8,899 bases of DNA from a bacterium (GCA_016873405.1 VGXH01000053.1:1-8899), one strand, 5' to 3'. Positions 1 through 5,822 are shown, counted from the stretch's first letter. Program-made: numbers and translations. Notes: generated from the sequence alone by a model not told the origin.

Positions 1-1
1 C

Positions 2-1198
2 TTCGACGCGGCGGACGACACCTTCGAGACGTCGTCCCCCGCCCCTGAGCGCGGCGAGCGCGGCGAGCGCGGCGGCCGCGAGGAGCGCGTTGGCCGCGAG
101 GAGCGCGGTGGCCGCGGTGGGCGCGGTCGTCGCGGCGGCCGTGGCCGTCGCGGCGAGCGGCCGGCCCGCGAGCCCGACGGCGAGCGCGAGGCCATGGAAA
201 CGGCCGGTGCGGACGAGTTCGTGGTCAGCGAGGCGCCGTCGCTCGAGGCGCCGGTGCCGCGCGAACAGGCTCGCGAGCAGCGTTCGCGGCGCGACCTGCA
301 CGCCGCGGAGGCGGGCGCGGCGACCGGCGGCCACGAGCCGACGCCCGCGAAAAAGCCCGAGGTGATCGAAACGGCGGTCGTGGCCAACGTGGCCCTGCGG
401 GCCAAGCCGCGGGCGTGGGGCGGCCTCGGCGCGCGCCGCGCCAAGCCGGAGGTCGGCTCGGCGCTGCCGCGCGTGGAGTTGGAATCGCCGGCCACGGCGG
501 GCGCGGTCTACAAGCCGCCGCGCGCCAAGCAGGCGCGCCCGGTGGTGGAGCGTCCGGCGGCGGCCGCACAGATCGGCGAGATCGACTCGCCGCTGGCCGG
601 CGGCCACGGCGCCCCGCGCGGCGGCGCGAGGGGCGGCGCCGACGAGGTGATCGCCGCGGGGATCGCCGCCACCGACTACGCCAAGGCGCTGGCGCCCGTC
701 GACGAGGCCGGGCAGCCGGCCCTGCTGACGGAACTGACCAACGGGATGCTGGCCCGCGCCGGTTTCCCCTGCGAATGCGAGACCATCCCGGGCGAGTACC
801 ACGCGGTGAAGGTGTCGGTGGACGAGGACGGCGCCGGGATGCTGATCGGCCGCGGCGGCCAGACCGCCGAGGCCGTCGAGCACCTGGTCGAGCGCATGGC
901 CAGCAACGCCGCCGGCGACCGCGTGCGCATGAACCTGGACATCAACGACTACCGCGTCCGCCGCGAGGGTTCGCTGCGCGGACACGTGCTCGATGCCATC
1001 GCCGATGTCCGCGCCACGGGCGAGCCGTACCACATGGAGCCGATGGATGCGCGCGAACGCCGCGTCGTGCACCTGGCCGCCGAGGAGCAGCCCGACATCA
1101 CGACCTACACGGTGGTCGGCGTGGGCGGCAAGCACGTGGTCATCGCGCGCCGCGACGACGAGGCCCCCGGCGAGAGCCAAGGGACCGGCGAGGACTGA
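2..1198 (+). CDS. jag: Jag/KhpB-family RNA-binding protein (KH + R3H), 5'-truncated by window edge
   Basis: The frame is open from base 2 to the TGA at 1196-1198 with no stop, so the gene enters from the left; the first in-frame ATG at 194 lies inside the protein and is probably not its start. 398 residues are visible. Residues 1-64 are acidic, then Arg/Gly-rich; about 65-220 are an Ala/Pro/Arg-rich, probably disordered linker; about 265-315 form a KH domain with the GxxG loop GRGG encoded at 848-859; about 325-384 form an R3H domain (ARERRVVHLAA followed by GGKHVVIARR). KH followed by R3H is the signature of Jag (SpoIIIJ-associated protein, KhpB), a cytoplasmic RNA-binding protein usually encoded next to yidC and just before mnmE, as here. 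The usual N-terminal Jag_N domain would lie outside the window. The long linker and the RG tract make it larger than typical Jag. Family assignment is firm; the role of the extra region is unknown. Confidence 0.93.
   Translation, partial: FDAADDTFETSSPAPERGERGERGGREERVGREERGGRGGRGRRGGRGRRGERPAREPDGEREAMETAGADEFVVSEAPSLEAPVPREQAREQRSRRDLHAAEAGAATGGHEPTPAKKPEVIETAVVANVALRAKPRAWGGLGARRAKPEVGSALPRVELESPATAGAVYKPPRAKQARPVVERPAAAAQIGEIDSPLAGGHGAPRGGARGGADEVIAAGIAATDYAKALAPVDEAGQPALLTELTNGMLARAGFPCECETIPGEYHAVKVSVDEDGAGMLIGRGGQTAEAVEHLVERMASNAAGDRVRMNLDINDYRVRREGSLRGHVLDAIADVRATGEPYHMEPMDARERRVVHLAAEEQPDITTYTVVGVGGKHVVIARRDDEAPGESQGTGED
50..157 (+). repeat. RG/RGG-encoding short repeats in jag
   Basis: Codons CGC-GGC-GAG repeat at 50-73 (RGERGERG). 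Two near-identical 18-base units at 74-91 and 92-109 follow, encoding GREERV and GREERG. A run rich in Arg and Gly codons (GRGGRGRRGGRGRRG) continues to about 157. The result is a roughly 36-residue Arg/Gly/Glu tract in the Jag protein. Such RG-rich tracts are known RNA-binding or condensate-forming segments in other proteins; that role here is inferred. Confidence 0.8.
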
Positions 1199-1221
1199 GC
1201 GCCGGCCGCCGCCGCCGGCGC
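1199..1221 (+). other. GC-rich inverted repeat directly after the jag stop
   Basis: GCGCCGGC (1199-1206) and GCCGGCGC (1214-1221) are perfect reverse complements separated by a 7-base loop. The repeat starts on the base after the jag TGA. No T-run follows, so on its own it is not a convincing terminator; it may stabilise the 3' end of the jag message. Confidence 0.5.
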
Positions 1222-1236
1222 GCAGGCTGACGGGTT

Positions 1237-1268
1237 GGGAGCGGCGCGCAGGCGCCGCTCCCTGTCTT
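1237..1268 (+). terminator. Strong stem-loop between jag and mnmE, possible attenuator or weak terminator
   Basis: GGGAGCGGCGC (1237-1247) pairs perfectly with GCGCCGCTCCC (1252-1262) around the 4-base loop GCAG, giving an 11-bp GC-rich stem. It is followed by TGTCTT, a poor U-tract. The mnmE ribosome binding site begins only about 9 bases after the stem. The structure resembles an intrinsic terminator with a weak tail, so partial termination or an RNA processing site are both possible. No obvious mnmE promoter is seen in the gap. Confidence 0.45.
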
Positions 1269-1270
1269 GA

Positions 1271-1277
1271 GGGAGGT
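1271..1277 (+). promoter_or_regulatory. mnmE ribosome binding site
   Basis: GGGAGGT contains a near-perfect Shine-Dalgarno core (GGAGG, 1272-1276) five bases before the ATG at 1282. It decides the start: an in-frame TTG at 1267 lies upstream of this site, and an in-frame GTG at 1279 is too close to it. Confidence 0.75.
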
Positions 1278-1281
1278 CGTG

Positions 1282-2760
1282 ATGGCGAGCAGCGACGTGG
1301 CGGCAGCCCCGACGATCGTGGCCCGCGCCACCCCCGAGGGCGAGGGCGGCCTGGCGGTCGTCCGCCTGAGCGGGGAAGAGGCCGCGACCATCGCCGGCCG
1401 CGTTTTCCGGGGCCCGGCGCTGCGCGCGCGCGGCGTCGTATACGGCATTCTGCACGCACCAATCGAACCCCACGGCGATGAAGGGCAACAACTTGACGCC
1501 ATCGATGAGGTCCTTGCGCTGTACCTGCCCGGCCCCGGCAGCTACACCGGCGAGGACACCGTCGAGTTCTTCTGCCACGGCGGCCGGCAGGTGGCCGCCC
1601 GCACCGTGCGCGCCTGCCAGGCGGCCGGCGCGGTGGCCGCCCCGCCCGGCGAGTTCACCCGGCGCGCCTTCCTCAGCGGCCGCCTGACCCTGGACCAGGC
1701 CGAGGCCGTGGCCGATCTCATCACCGCCGGCAGCGAGTTGGCCGCGCGCGCCGCGGTGGCCCAGCTGCGCGGCGGCCTGGACGCCGAACTGGGCGCCATC
1801 GAATGGCCGCTGCTGGACCTGCTGACCCAGCTCGAGGGCTCGGGGGAGTTCAGCGACGACGAGGCGGGCGGGACCGACACCCCCGCGGCCGAGATGCGCC
1901 TGACCCTGGAAGAGGCGCGCGAGGGCATCGACCGCCTGTTGGAACTGGCCCCGGCCGGCCGCCTGCTGCGCGAGGGGATCCACATCGCGCTGGTCGGCGC
2001 GCCCAACGCGGGCAAGAGCTCTCTGTTCAATCGCCTGGTCGGCAGCGACCGCGCCCTGGTCGATCCCGACCCGGGCACCACGCGCGACATCGTCACGGCG
2101 CAAGTCCGCCGCGGCGGCCGCCTCTACGTGCTGCACGACACGGCGGGGCTGCGGGCGGTGAGCGGCGAGGCCGCGCGCGTGGAGGCGCAGGGCATCGAAC
2201 GGGCGCGCGCGGCGGCTCGCGACGCGGATCTGGTCCTGGCGGTGGCCGAAGCGGGCGGCGCTGCCGCGCCGGACGCGGGGTGTTGCGCCGGCGCAACAGA
2301 AGGCGCCGCCGGGGCGAGGTGCGCCGGCGCAAGCGCCCCGCCCGTCCTGCGCGTGCTGGCGAAGTGCGATCTGGCCGCGCGCGATCGCGGCGCGCCGGGC
2401 GCCGCCGGGGCGAGTTGCGCCGACGCCGTTTCCACCTCGAGCTTGACCGGCGAAGGCCTCGACGCGCTGTGGGCGGCCATCGAGAAGCAGGTCGCCGCCT
2501 GGGGGCTGGACGAGGCCGCCAGCCTGGGCGTGGTGCTCAACGAGCGGCACCGGCAACGCCTGCTCGAGTGCCGCGACGAGTTGACGCAGCTGGTGGCGCT
2601 GCTCGATGGCGGCGACGATGACGCCGCCGCGGCTCCCGGCGCCGAGGTGATCGGCACGCTGCTGGCCTCGCTGCTGGCGCGGCTGGGCGAGGTCTCCGGG
2701 CGCGTGTTCACCGAGCAGATGCTCGACGGGATCTTCAAGCGCTTCTGCGTGGGGAAATAG
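1282..2760 (+). CDS. mnmE: tRNA uridine-5-carboxymethylaminomethyl modification GTPase MnmE (TrmE)
   Basis: 492 residues from the ATG chosen by its Shine-Dalgarno site. With MnmG, this cytoplasmic GTPase modifies U34 in the anticodon wobble position of certain tRNAs. Visible features: N-terminal tetrahydrofolate-binding domain (PGPGSYTGEDTVEF at about 83-96; PPGEFTRRAFLSGRL at 121-135), a helical domain, and an inserted G domain with G1 GAPNAGKSS (239-247), G2 region GTTRD (265-269) and G3 DTAG (286-289). It ends in FCVGK, matching the family's invariant C-terminal C-x-G-K. It is somewhat longer than usual (about 450-460) because of Ala/Gly/Cys-rich inserts at about 322-353 and 367-383. These bracket G4, which reads AKCD instead of NKxD; G5 reads SS instead of SA. 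The reading frame is intact. The stop is four bases before mnmG, so the two partners are probably translationally coupled. Product is certain; normal guanine specificity is less so. Confidence 0.95.
   Translation: MASSDVAAAPTIVARATPEGEGGLAVVRLSGEEAATIAGRVFRGPALRARGVVYGILHAPIEPHGDEGQQLDAIDEVLALYLPGPGSYTGEDTVEFFCHGGRQVAARTVRACQAAGAVAAPPGEFTRRAFLSGRLTLDQAEAVADLITAGSELAARAAVAQLRGGLDAELGAIEWPLLDLLTQLEGSGEFSDDEAGGTDTPAAEMRLTLEEAREGIDRLLELAPAGRLLREGIHIALVGAPNAGKSSLFNRLVGSDRALVDPDPGTTRDIVTAQVRRGGRLYVLHDTAGLRAVSGEAARVEAQGIERARAAARDADLVLAVAEAGGAAAPDAGCCAGATEGAAGARCAGASAPPVLRVLAKCDLAARDRGAPGAAGASCADAVSTSSLTGEGLDALWAAIEKQVAAWGLDEAASLGVVLNERHRQRLLECRDELTQLVALLDGGDDDAAAAPGAEVIGTLLASLLARLGEVSGRVFTEQMLDGIFKRFCVGK
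2281..2298. repeat. 18-bp perfect palindrome inside mnmE
   Basis: TGTTGCGCCGGCGCAACA equals its own reverse complement over 18 bases. It encodes CCAGAT (residues 334-339) in the MnmE G domain, between the strand ending LVLAVAE and the strand VLRVLAK. The same 14-base core, TTGCGCCGGCGCAA, recurs in mnmG at 3163-3176, and a 12-base core TGCGCCGGCGCA recurs at 2320-2331. Confidence 0.85.
2302..2330 (+). repeat. 29-base direct repeat, copy 1 (mnmE, before G4)
   Basis: This 29-base stretch matches 2398-2426 at 27 of 29 positions (differences at 2319 and 2327). It encodes GAAGARCAGA and contains the palindromic core TGCGCCGGCGCA at its right end (2320-2331). Confidence 0.75.
2398..2426 (+). repeat. 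29-base direct repeat, copy 2 (mnmE, after G4)
   Basis: Second copy of the element at 2302-2330, exactly 96 bases downstream and therefore in the same frame; it encodes GAAGASCADA. The palindrome has decayed here (GCGCCGACGC). The two copies flank the degenerate G4 motif encoded at 2359-2370. Confidence 0.75.
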
Positions 2761-2764
2761 GCGG

Positions 2765-4840
2765 ATGACCTTCGATGTCGTGGTGGTGGGCGGCGGGCAC
2801 GCGGGCATCGAGGCCGCGCTGGCCGCCGCGCGGCTGGGCGCGCGCGCGGCGCTGGTCACCCACGCGATCGCGGAGATCGGGCGCATGCCGTGCAACCCCG
2901 CCATCGGCGGGCTGGGCAAGGGTCACCTGGTGCGCGAGATCGACGTGCTGGGCGGCCAGATGGCGCGCGCCATCGACGCGACCGGCATCCAGTTCCGCGT
3001 GCTCAACACGCGCAAGGGCCCCGCGGTGCAGTCGCCGCGCGCGCAGGCGGACAAGCACGAGTACCAGCGGCACATGCGCGAAGTGGTGTGCGCGCAGGCG
3101 CAGCTGACGGTGATCGAGGGCGATGTCGTCGAGATCCTGGCCGATGACGGTGCCGGCGGGAGTTGCGCCGGCGCAAGTCGGACCGGCGGCGCAAGTGGGG
3201 CCGGCGGCGCAAGTGGGGCCGGCGGCGCAAGTGGGGCCGGCGAAACAAGTGGCGCCGGCGAAACAAGTTGCGCCGGCGAAACAAGCGCCGCCGCCTCGCC
3301 GCCGCCTCGCCGCCGCCACGTTCGCGGCGTCCGTCTGGCCGACGGCCGCCAGGTGGGCGCCGCTCGCGTCGTGCTCAGCTCGGGCACGTTCATGCGCGGG
3401 CTGATGCATGTGGGCGAGGCGCGCTCGGTGGGCGGGCGCGAGGGCGCCGCCAGCGCCGAGGCCATCAGCGACAGCCTGCGGCGGCTCGGCTTCGAACTGC
3501 GGCGGCTGAAGACCGGCACGCCGCCGCGGCTGTGGCGCGACTCGCTCGACTTCACAAGACTGCAGCCGCAGCCCGGCGACCAGGACCCGCAGCCGTTCTC
3601 GCTGCACACCGCGTCGTTCGCGCCGCGCCAGGTCGACTGCCACCAGGTGTGGACCAGTGAGCGCACGCACGCCTTGATCCGCGCGAACCTCGCGCGCTCG
3701 CCGCTCTACGGCGGCATCATCGAAGGGCGGGGGCCGCGCTACTGCCCCTCCATCGAGGACAAGGTGGTCCGCTTCGCCGACAAGGAGCGGCACCTGCTGT
3801 TCCTGGAGCCCGAGGGGCGCGACGATCCGGAGATCTACGTCAACGGTCTGTCGACCAGCCTGCCGGCCGATGTGCAGGAGGCCATCGTCCGCACCCTGCC
3901 CGGGCTGGAGCGCGCCCGGCTGGCCCGCTACGGGTACGCGGTGGAATACGACAGCCTGCCACCGTGGCAGGTTCTTGACTGTCTTGAGACAAAACTCGTT
4001 GCGGGACTTTATCTTGCGGGCCAGGTGCTGGGCACGTCCGGCTACGAGGAGGCCGCCGCGCAGGGCCTGATCGCCGGCGTGAACGCCGTGCGGTCGCTGG
4101 CCGGCGCCCCCTCGCTGGCCCTGTCCCGGGACACCTCCTACCTGGGCGTGCTGGTCGACGACCTGGTCACCAAGGAGATCACCGAGCCCTACCGCATGTT
4201 CACCTCGCGGGCCGAGCATCGCCTGCACCTGCGCTGCGACAATGCGGAAGAGCGCCTGGGCGCCCTGGCGCTGGAGCTGGGCCTGCTGGATGCGCGCGGA
4301 CGGCAGGTGCTGCGGGCGCGCGCAGCCTACGCCGAGGGGTTGGCCGCGCTGCTGGCCGTGGCCCGCGACCTGATCCGGCCCGGGGTGGACCTGGCCGGGG
4401 CGCTGGCGGCAGCCGCGGCGGCCGACCCGCCGATGGAGGCGCGGCTGCAGGCCTTGCGCGGCGAGTTGGCCGCCGTGGCGCCGGCGCCCCACGTGCGGCG
4501 CGGGGCCGAGGCGCAGGTCGAGAACGGCCTTCGCTACGGCGGCTACATCGCCAAGCAGACGCGCCTGCTGGCGCAGGGAGCGCGCATGGAGGGCCGGGCG
4601 CTGCCGGCCGATCTTGACTACAACTCCATGTCCGCCTTGAGTTTAGAGGCGCGCGAAAAGCTGGCGCGCATCCGGCCGACCACCCTCGGGCAGGCCGGGC
4701 GCATCGACGGCGTCCGGGCCGGCGACTTGGCGGTGCTCACGGTGATGCTGCGGCGGCACGCCGGCCGCGGGCGGGGCCCGGCCGCCGGCGACAGCCGCCC
4801 CGGCGCCTCGGACCAGGAGGGCGCCGATGACGACGCCTGA
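2765..4840 (+). CDS. mnmG: tRNA uridine-5-carboxymethylaminomethyl modification enzyme MnmG (GidA)
   Basis: 691 residues, against about 620-630 for the family. This FAD-dependent partner of MnmE builds the cmnm5 group on U34 of tRNA. Visible: N-terminal dinucleotide-binding motif VVVVGGGHAG (5-14); PCNPAIGGLGKGHLVREID with Cys43; GPRYCPSIEDKV with Cys327, the second conserved cysteine of the family; the signature AGQVLGTSGYEEAAAQG (418-434), in which the usual Asn/Thr of AGQxNG is Leu; and the C-terminal helical domain that contacts MnmE (YGGYIAKQ, then LPADLDYNSMSALS and GQAGRIDGV). Excess length comes from a repeat-encoded Gly/Ala/Ser/Thr insert at about 129-178, sitting in the hairpin between VVEILADD and VRGVRLADG, and from a roughly 26-residue acidic tail. 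The start is four bases after mnmE with only a weak GGGG ribosome binding site, which suggests coupling. The end overlaps rsmG by 14 bases. Confidence 0.96.
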   Translation: MTFDVVVVGGGHAGIEAALAAARLGARAALVTHAIAEIGRMPCNPAIGGLGKGHLVREIDVLGGQMARAIDATGIQFRVLNTRKGPAVQSPRAQADKHEYQRHMREVVCAQAQLTVIEGDVVEILADDGAGGSCAGASRTGGASGAGGASGAGGASGAGETSGAGETSCAGETSAAASPPPRRRHVRGVRLADGRQVGAARVVLSSGTFMRGLMHVGEARSVGGREGAASAEAISDSLRRLGFELRRLKTGTPPRLWRDSLDFTRLQPQPGDQDPQPFSLHTASFAPRQVDCHQVWTSERTHALIRANLARSPLYGGIIEGRGPRYCPSIEDKVVRFADKERHLLFLEPEGRDDPEIYVNGLSTSLPADVQEAIVRTLPGLERARLARYGYAVEYDSLPPWQVLDCLETKLVAGLYLAGQVLGTSGYEEAAAQGLIAGVNAVRSLAGAPSLALSRDTSYLGVLVDDLVTKEITEPYRMFTSRAEHRLHLRCDNAEERLGALALELGLLDARGRQVLRARAAYAEGLAALLAVARDLIRPGVDLAGALAAAAAADPPMEARLQALRGELAAVAPAPHVRRGAEAQVENGLRYGGYIAKQTRLLAQGARMEGRALPADLDYNSMSALSLEAREKLARIRPTTLGQAGRIDGVRAGDLAVLTVMLRRHAGRGRGPAAGDSRPGASDQEGADDDA
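3161..3286 (+). repeat. 18-base tandem repeat array inside mnmG, led by a TTGCGCCGGCGCAA palindrome
   Basis: Six in-frame 18-base units run from 3179 to 3286 and encode RTGGAS, GAGGAS, GAGGAS, GAGETS, GAGETS and CAGETS. They are preceded by a related 18-base unit (3161-3178, SCAGAS) that contains the perfect 14-bp palindrome at 3163-3176. Units 2 and 3 are identical at DNA level, indicating recent duplication. Unit length is a multiple of three, so the frame survives copy-number change. The array lies in a predicted loop between two strands of MnmG. Confidence 0.9.
4815..4820 (+). promoter_or_regulatory. rsmG ribosome binding site within the mnmG 3' end
   Basis: AGGAGG is a perfect Shine-Dalgarno hexamer six bases before the ATG at 4827. 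It lies inside the coding sequence of the mnmG tail and fixes the rsmG start despite the 14-base gene overlap. Confidence 0.8.
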
Positions 4841-5573
4841 TCCCCGCGACCCCGCCGCCCTGCTGGCGGCCTACCGCGCCGAGCTGCTGCGCTGGAACCG
4901 CCAGATCAATCTGCTGTCGCGCCGCCAGGCGCCGGCCAGCGCGGACCAACTCATCGGGCAGTGCGCGGAGGCCTTCGAGCTGTGGTGGGGGGCCGCGGGG
5001 GCGCAGCTGGCGGCCGGCGGCCGGTTGCGGTGGTTCGACCTCGGTTCGGGCGGCGGGCTGCCCGCGTTCGTGTGGCTGGTGTTGCTGGCCGGGCGCGGGG
5101 TGACGGTGGAGGCGACGCTGGTCGAGCCCCGGGCCAAGCGCGCCTGGTTCCTGGAGCGGCTGGCGCGGCTGCCGGGGGCGCCGGAGTTCAGGGTCGCGGC
5201 TGCGCGCTGGAGCGAGGGCGCGCCGGCGCCCCGCACCACCTCGGGCGCCGGAACCCCGATCCTCTTCACGCTCAAGGCCTTGCGCCTGTCGGAAGCCGCG
5301 ATCCTGGGCGGCCTGGGCGCCGCGATTCCGCCCGCCGATCTGGGGGCGGGGGCCAGGATCGACATCGTGCGTTTCCAGCCGGCGACGGGCGTCAGCGCCG
5401 CGGGGTTGGCCGCGGAGCTCGAGGCGCCGGCGGCGGGCGTGGCGCACGTCTGCGCCGGGCTGCGCTTCCGATCCGGCGGTGGGCGCTATCTGGCGCCGGA
5501 CGCCCCCGCCCCGGGCGCGGCGGGGCTCTTCGTCACCAGCCACGAGTATCTGGGGCCGGGCGCTCCGGCCTGA
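4827..5573 (+). CDS. rsmG: Divergent 16S rRNA (guanine-N7) methyltransferase RsmG (GidB)
   Basis: 248 residues. RsmG uses S-adenosylmethionine to methylate N7 of a guanine in the 530 loop of 16S rRNA. Supporting features: N-terminal helix LLRWNRQINLLS (20-31), matching the family's LxxWNxxxNLxS; SAM-binding motif I FDLGSGGGLPAFV (70-82); and the following acidic strand end LVEPRAKRAWFLERL (98-112), matching the family's xxKRxxFLxxx region. The second half is poorly conserved. Where relatives have an Ser-Arg-Ala (SRA) segment, this protein has TLKALRLSE (148-156). Motif I, the WN motif and the position directly after mnmG make the call sound, but it is a divergent member. An excellent ribosome binding site and the overlap with mnmG indicate co-translation. 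No clear terminator follows the stop. Confidence 0.85.
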   Translation: MTTPDPRDPAALLAAYRAELLRWNRQINLLSRRQAPASADQLIGQCAEAFELWWGAAGAQLAAGGRLRWFDLGSGGGLPAFVWLVLLAGRGVTVEATLVEPRAKRAWFLERLARLPGAPEFRVAAARWSEGAPAPRTTSGAGTPILFTLKALRLSEAAILGGLGAAIPPADLGAGARIDIVRFQPATGVSAAGLAAELEAPAAGVAHVCAGLRFRSGGGRYLAPDAPAPGAAGLFVTSHEYLGPGAPA

Positions 5574-5636
5574 CGGGACCGCACGCCGCACACGCCCCGG
5601 GCCACCCGGCGCGCTCCGGGCCGCGAGCGCCGCCGT

Positions 5637-5652
5637 TGTTCCACGTGGAACA
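5637..5652. promoter_or_regulatory. parS centromere site 1
   Basis: TGTTCCACGTGGAACA is a perfect 16-bp palindrome and fits the widely conserved bacterial parS consensus TGTTNCACGTGNAACA. It lies 63 bases after rsmG and upstream of parA. ParB encoded at 6624-7625 is the expected binder. parS sites cluster near chromosomal origins, so this marks the locus as origin-proximal. Confidence 0.95.
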
Positions 5653-5682
5653 TCGCGCGGCCACCCCCGCCTGTCGCCGCCC

Positions 5683-5698
5683 TGTTCCACGTGGAACA
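5683..5698. promoter_or_regulatory. parS centromere site 2
   Basis: A second identical TGTTCCACGTGGAACA lies 46 bases after the first, start to start. Its right edge is 38 bases before the proposed -35 element of the parAB promoter, so ParB bound or spreading here could influence parAB transcription. Confidence 0.95.
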
Positions 5699-5736
5699 TT
5701 CCCGGCGGACAACCGGCGAACAACTCCGTGCGCGTC

Positions 5737-5766
5737 TTGACGCGCCCGGGCACCCCCCGGTAGATT
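5737..5766 (+). promoter_or_regulatory. Probable sigma70-type promoter for parAB
   Basis: TTGACG (5737-5742) and TAGATT (5761-5766) are separated by 18 bases. They match the -35 and -10 consensus at five and four of six positions respectively and stand out in a GC-rich background. The predicted start is near 5773, giving a 5' leader of about 50 bases before parA. Confidence 0.6.
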
Positions 5767-5802
5767 GGCGATCCCGACCCAGGACCTCGCGGCCCCACCA
5801 AC

Positions 5803-5822
5803 GGAAAGGCGGCGTTCCCGCC
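5803..5822 (+). promoter_or_regulatory. parA leader: Shine-Dalgarno-like site and small hairpin
   Basis: GGAAAGG (5803-5809) is the only Shine-Dalgarno-like sequence before the parA ATG at 5823, but it is 13 bases away, which is long. GGCGG (5808-5812) pairs with CCGCC (5818-5822) around a 5-base loop directly before the ATG. Folding would either occlude the site or bring it closer to the start. Confidence 0.4.

Noticed and set aside
194..1198. ATG at 194 as the true start of jag
   Set aside because: The frame is open to the window edge, the upstream codons form a coherent RG-rich tract, and no Shine-Dalgarno sequence precedes 194.
1105..2919. Long minus-strand open frame of about 600 codons opposite mnmE
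   Set aside because: Arg/Ala/Gly/His-rich translation with no recognisable domain. It is the mirror of a gene with strong GC bias at third codon positions, which removes antisense stops.
3161..3286. CRISPR-like array
   Set aside because: Units are contiguous 18-base coding tandem repeats without spacers and inside an intact gene.
3975..4013. Internal promoter in the AT-rich mnmG patch (TTGAGA - 17 bases - TTTATC)
   Set aside because: The -10 hexamer matches consensus at only three of six positions; more easily explained as part of the rare-codon patch.
2735..4492. Long minus-strand open frame of about 585 codons opposite mnmG
   Set aside because: Shadow of mnmG. It crosses the tandem repeat and gives low-complexity sequence with no domain.
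5691..5822. Upstream in-frame ATG extending ParA by 44 residues
   Set aside because: It begins inside parS site 2, crosses the promoter and gives a sequence foreign to ParA; the ATG at 5823 gives the canonical N-terminus.
5574..5822. Replication origin (oriC) in the rsmG-parA gap
   Set aside because: No DnaA boxes (TTATCCACA-like) and no AT-rich unwinding region are visible; only parS sites and a promoter are supported.
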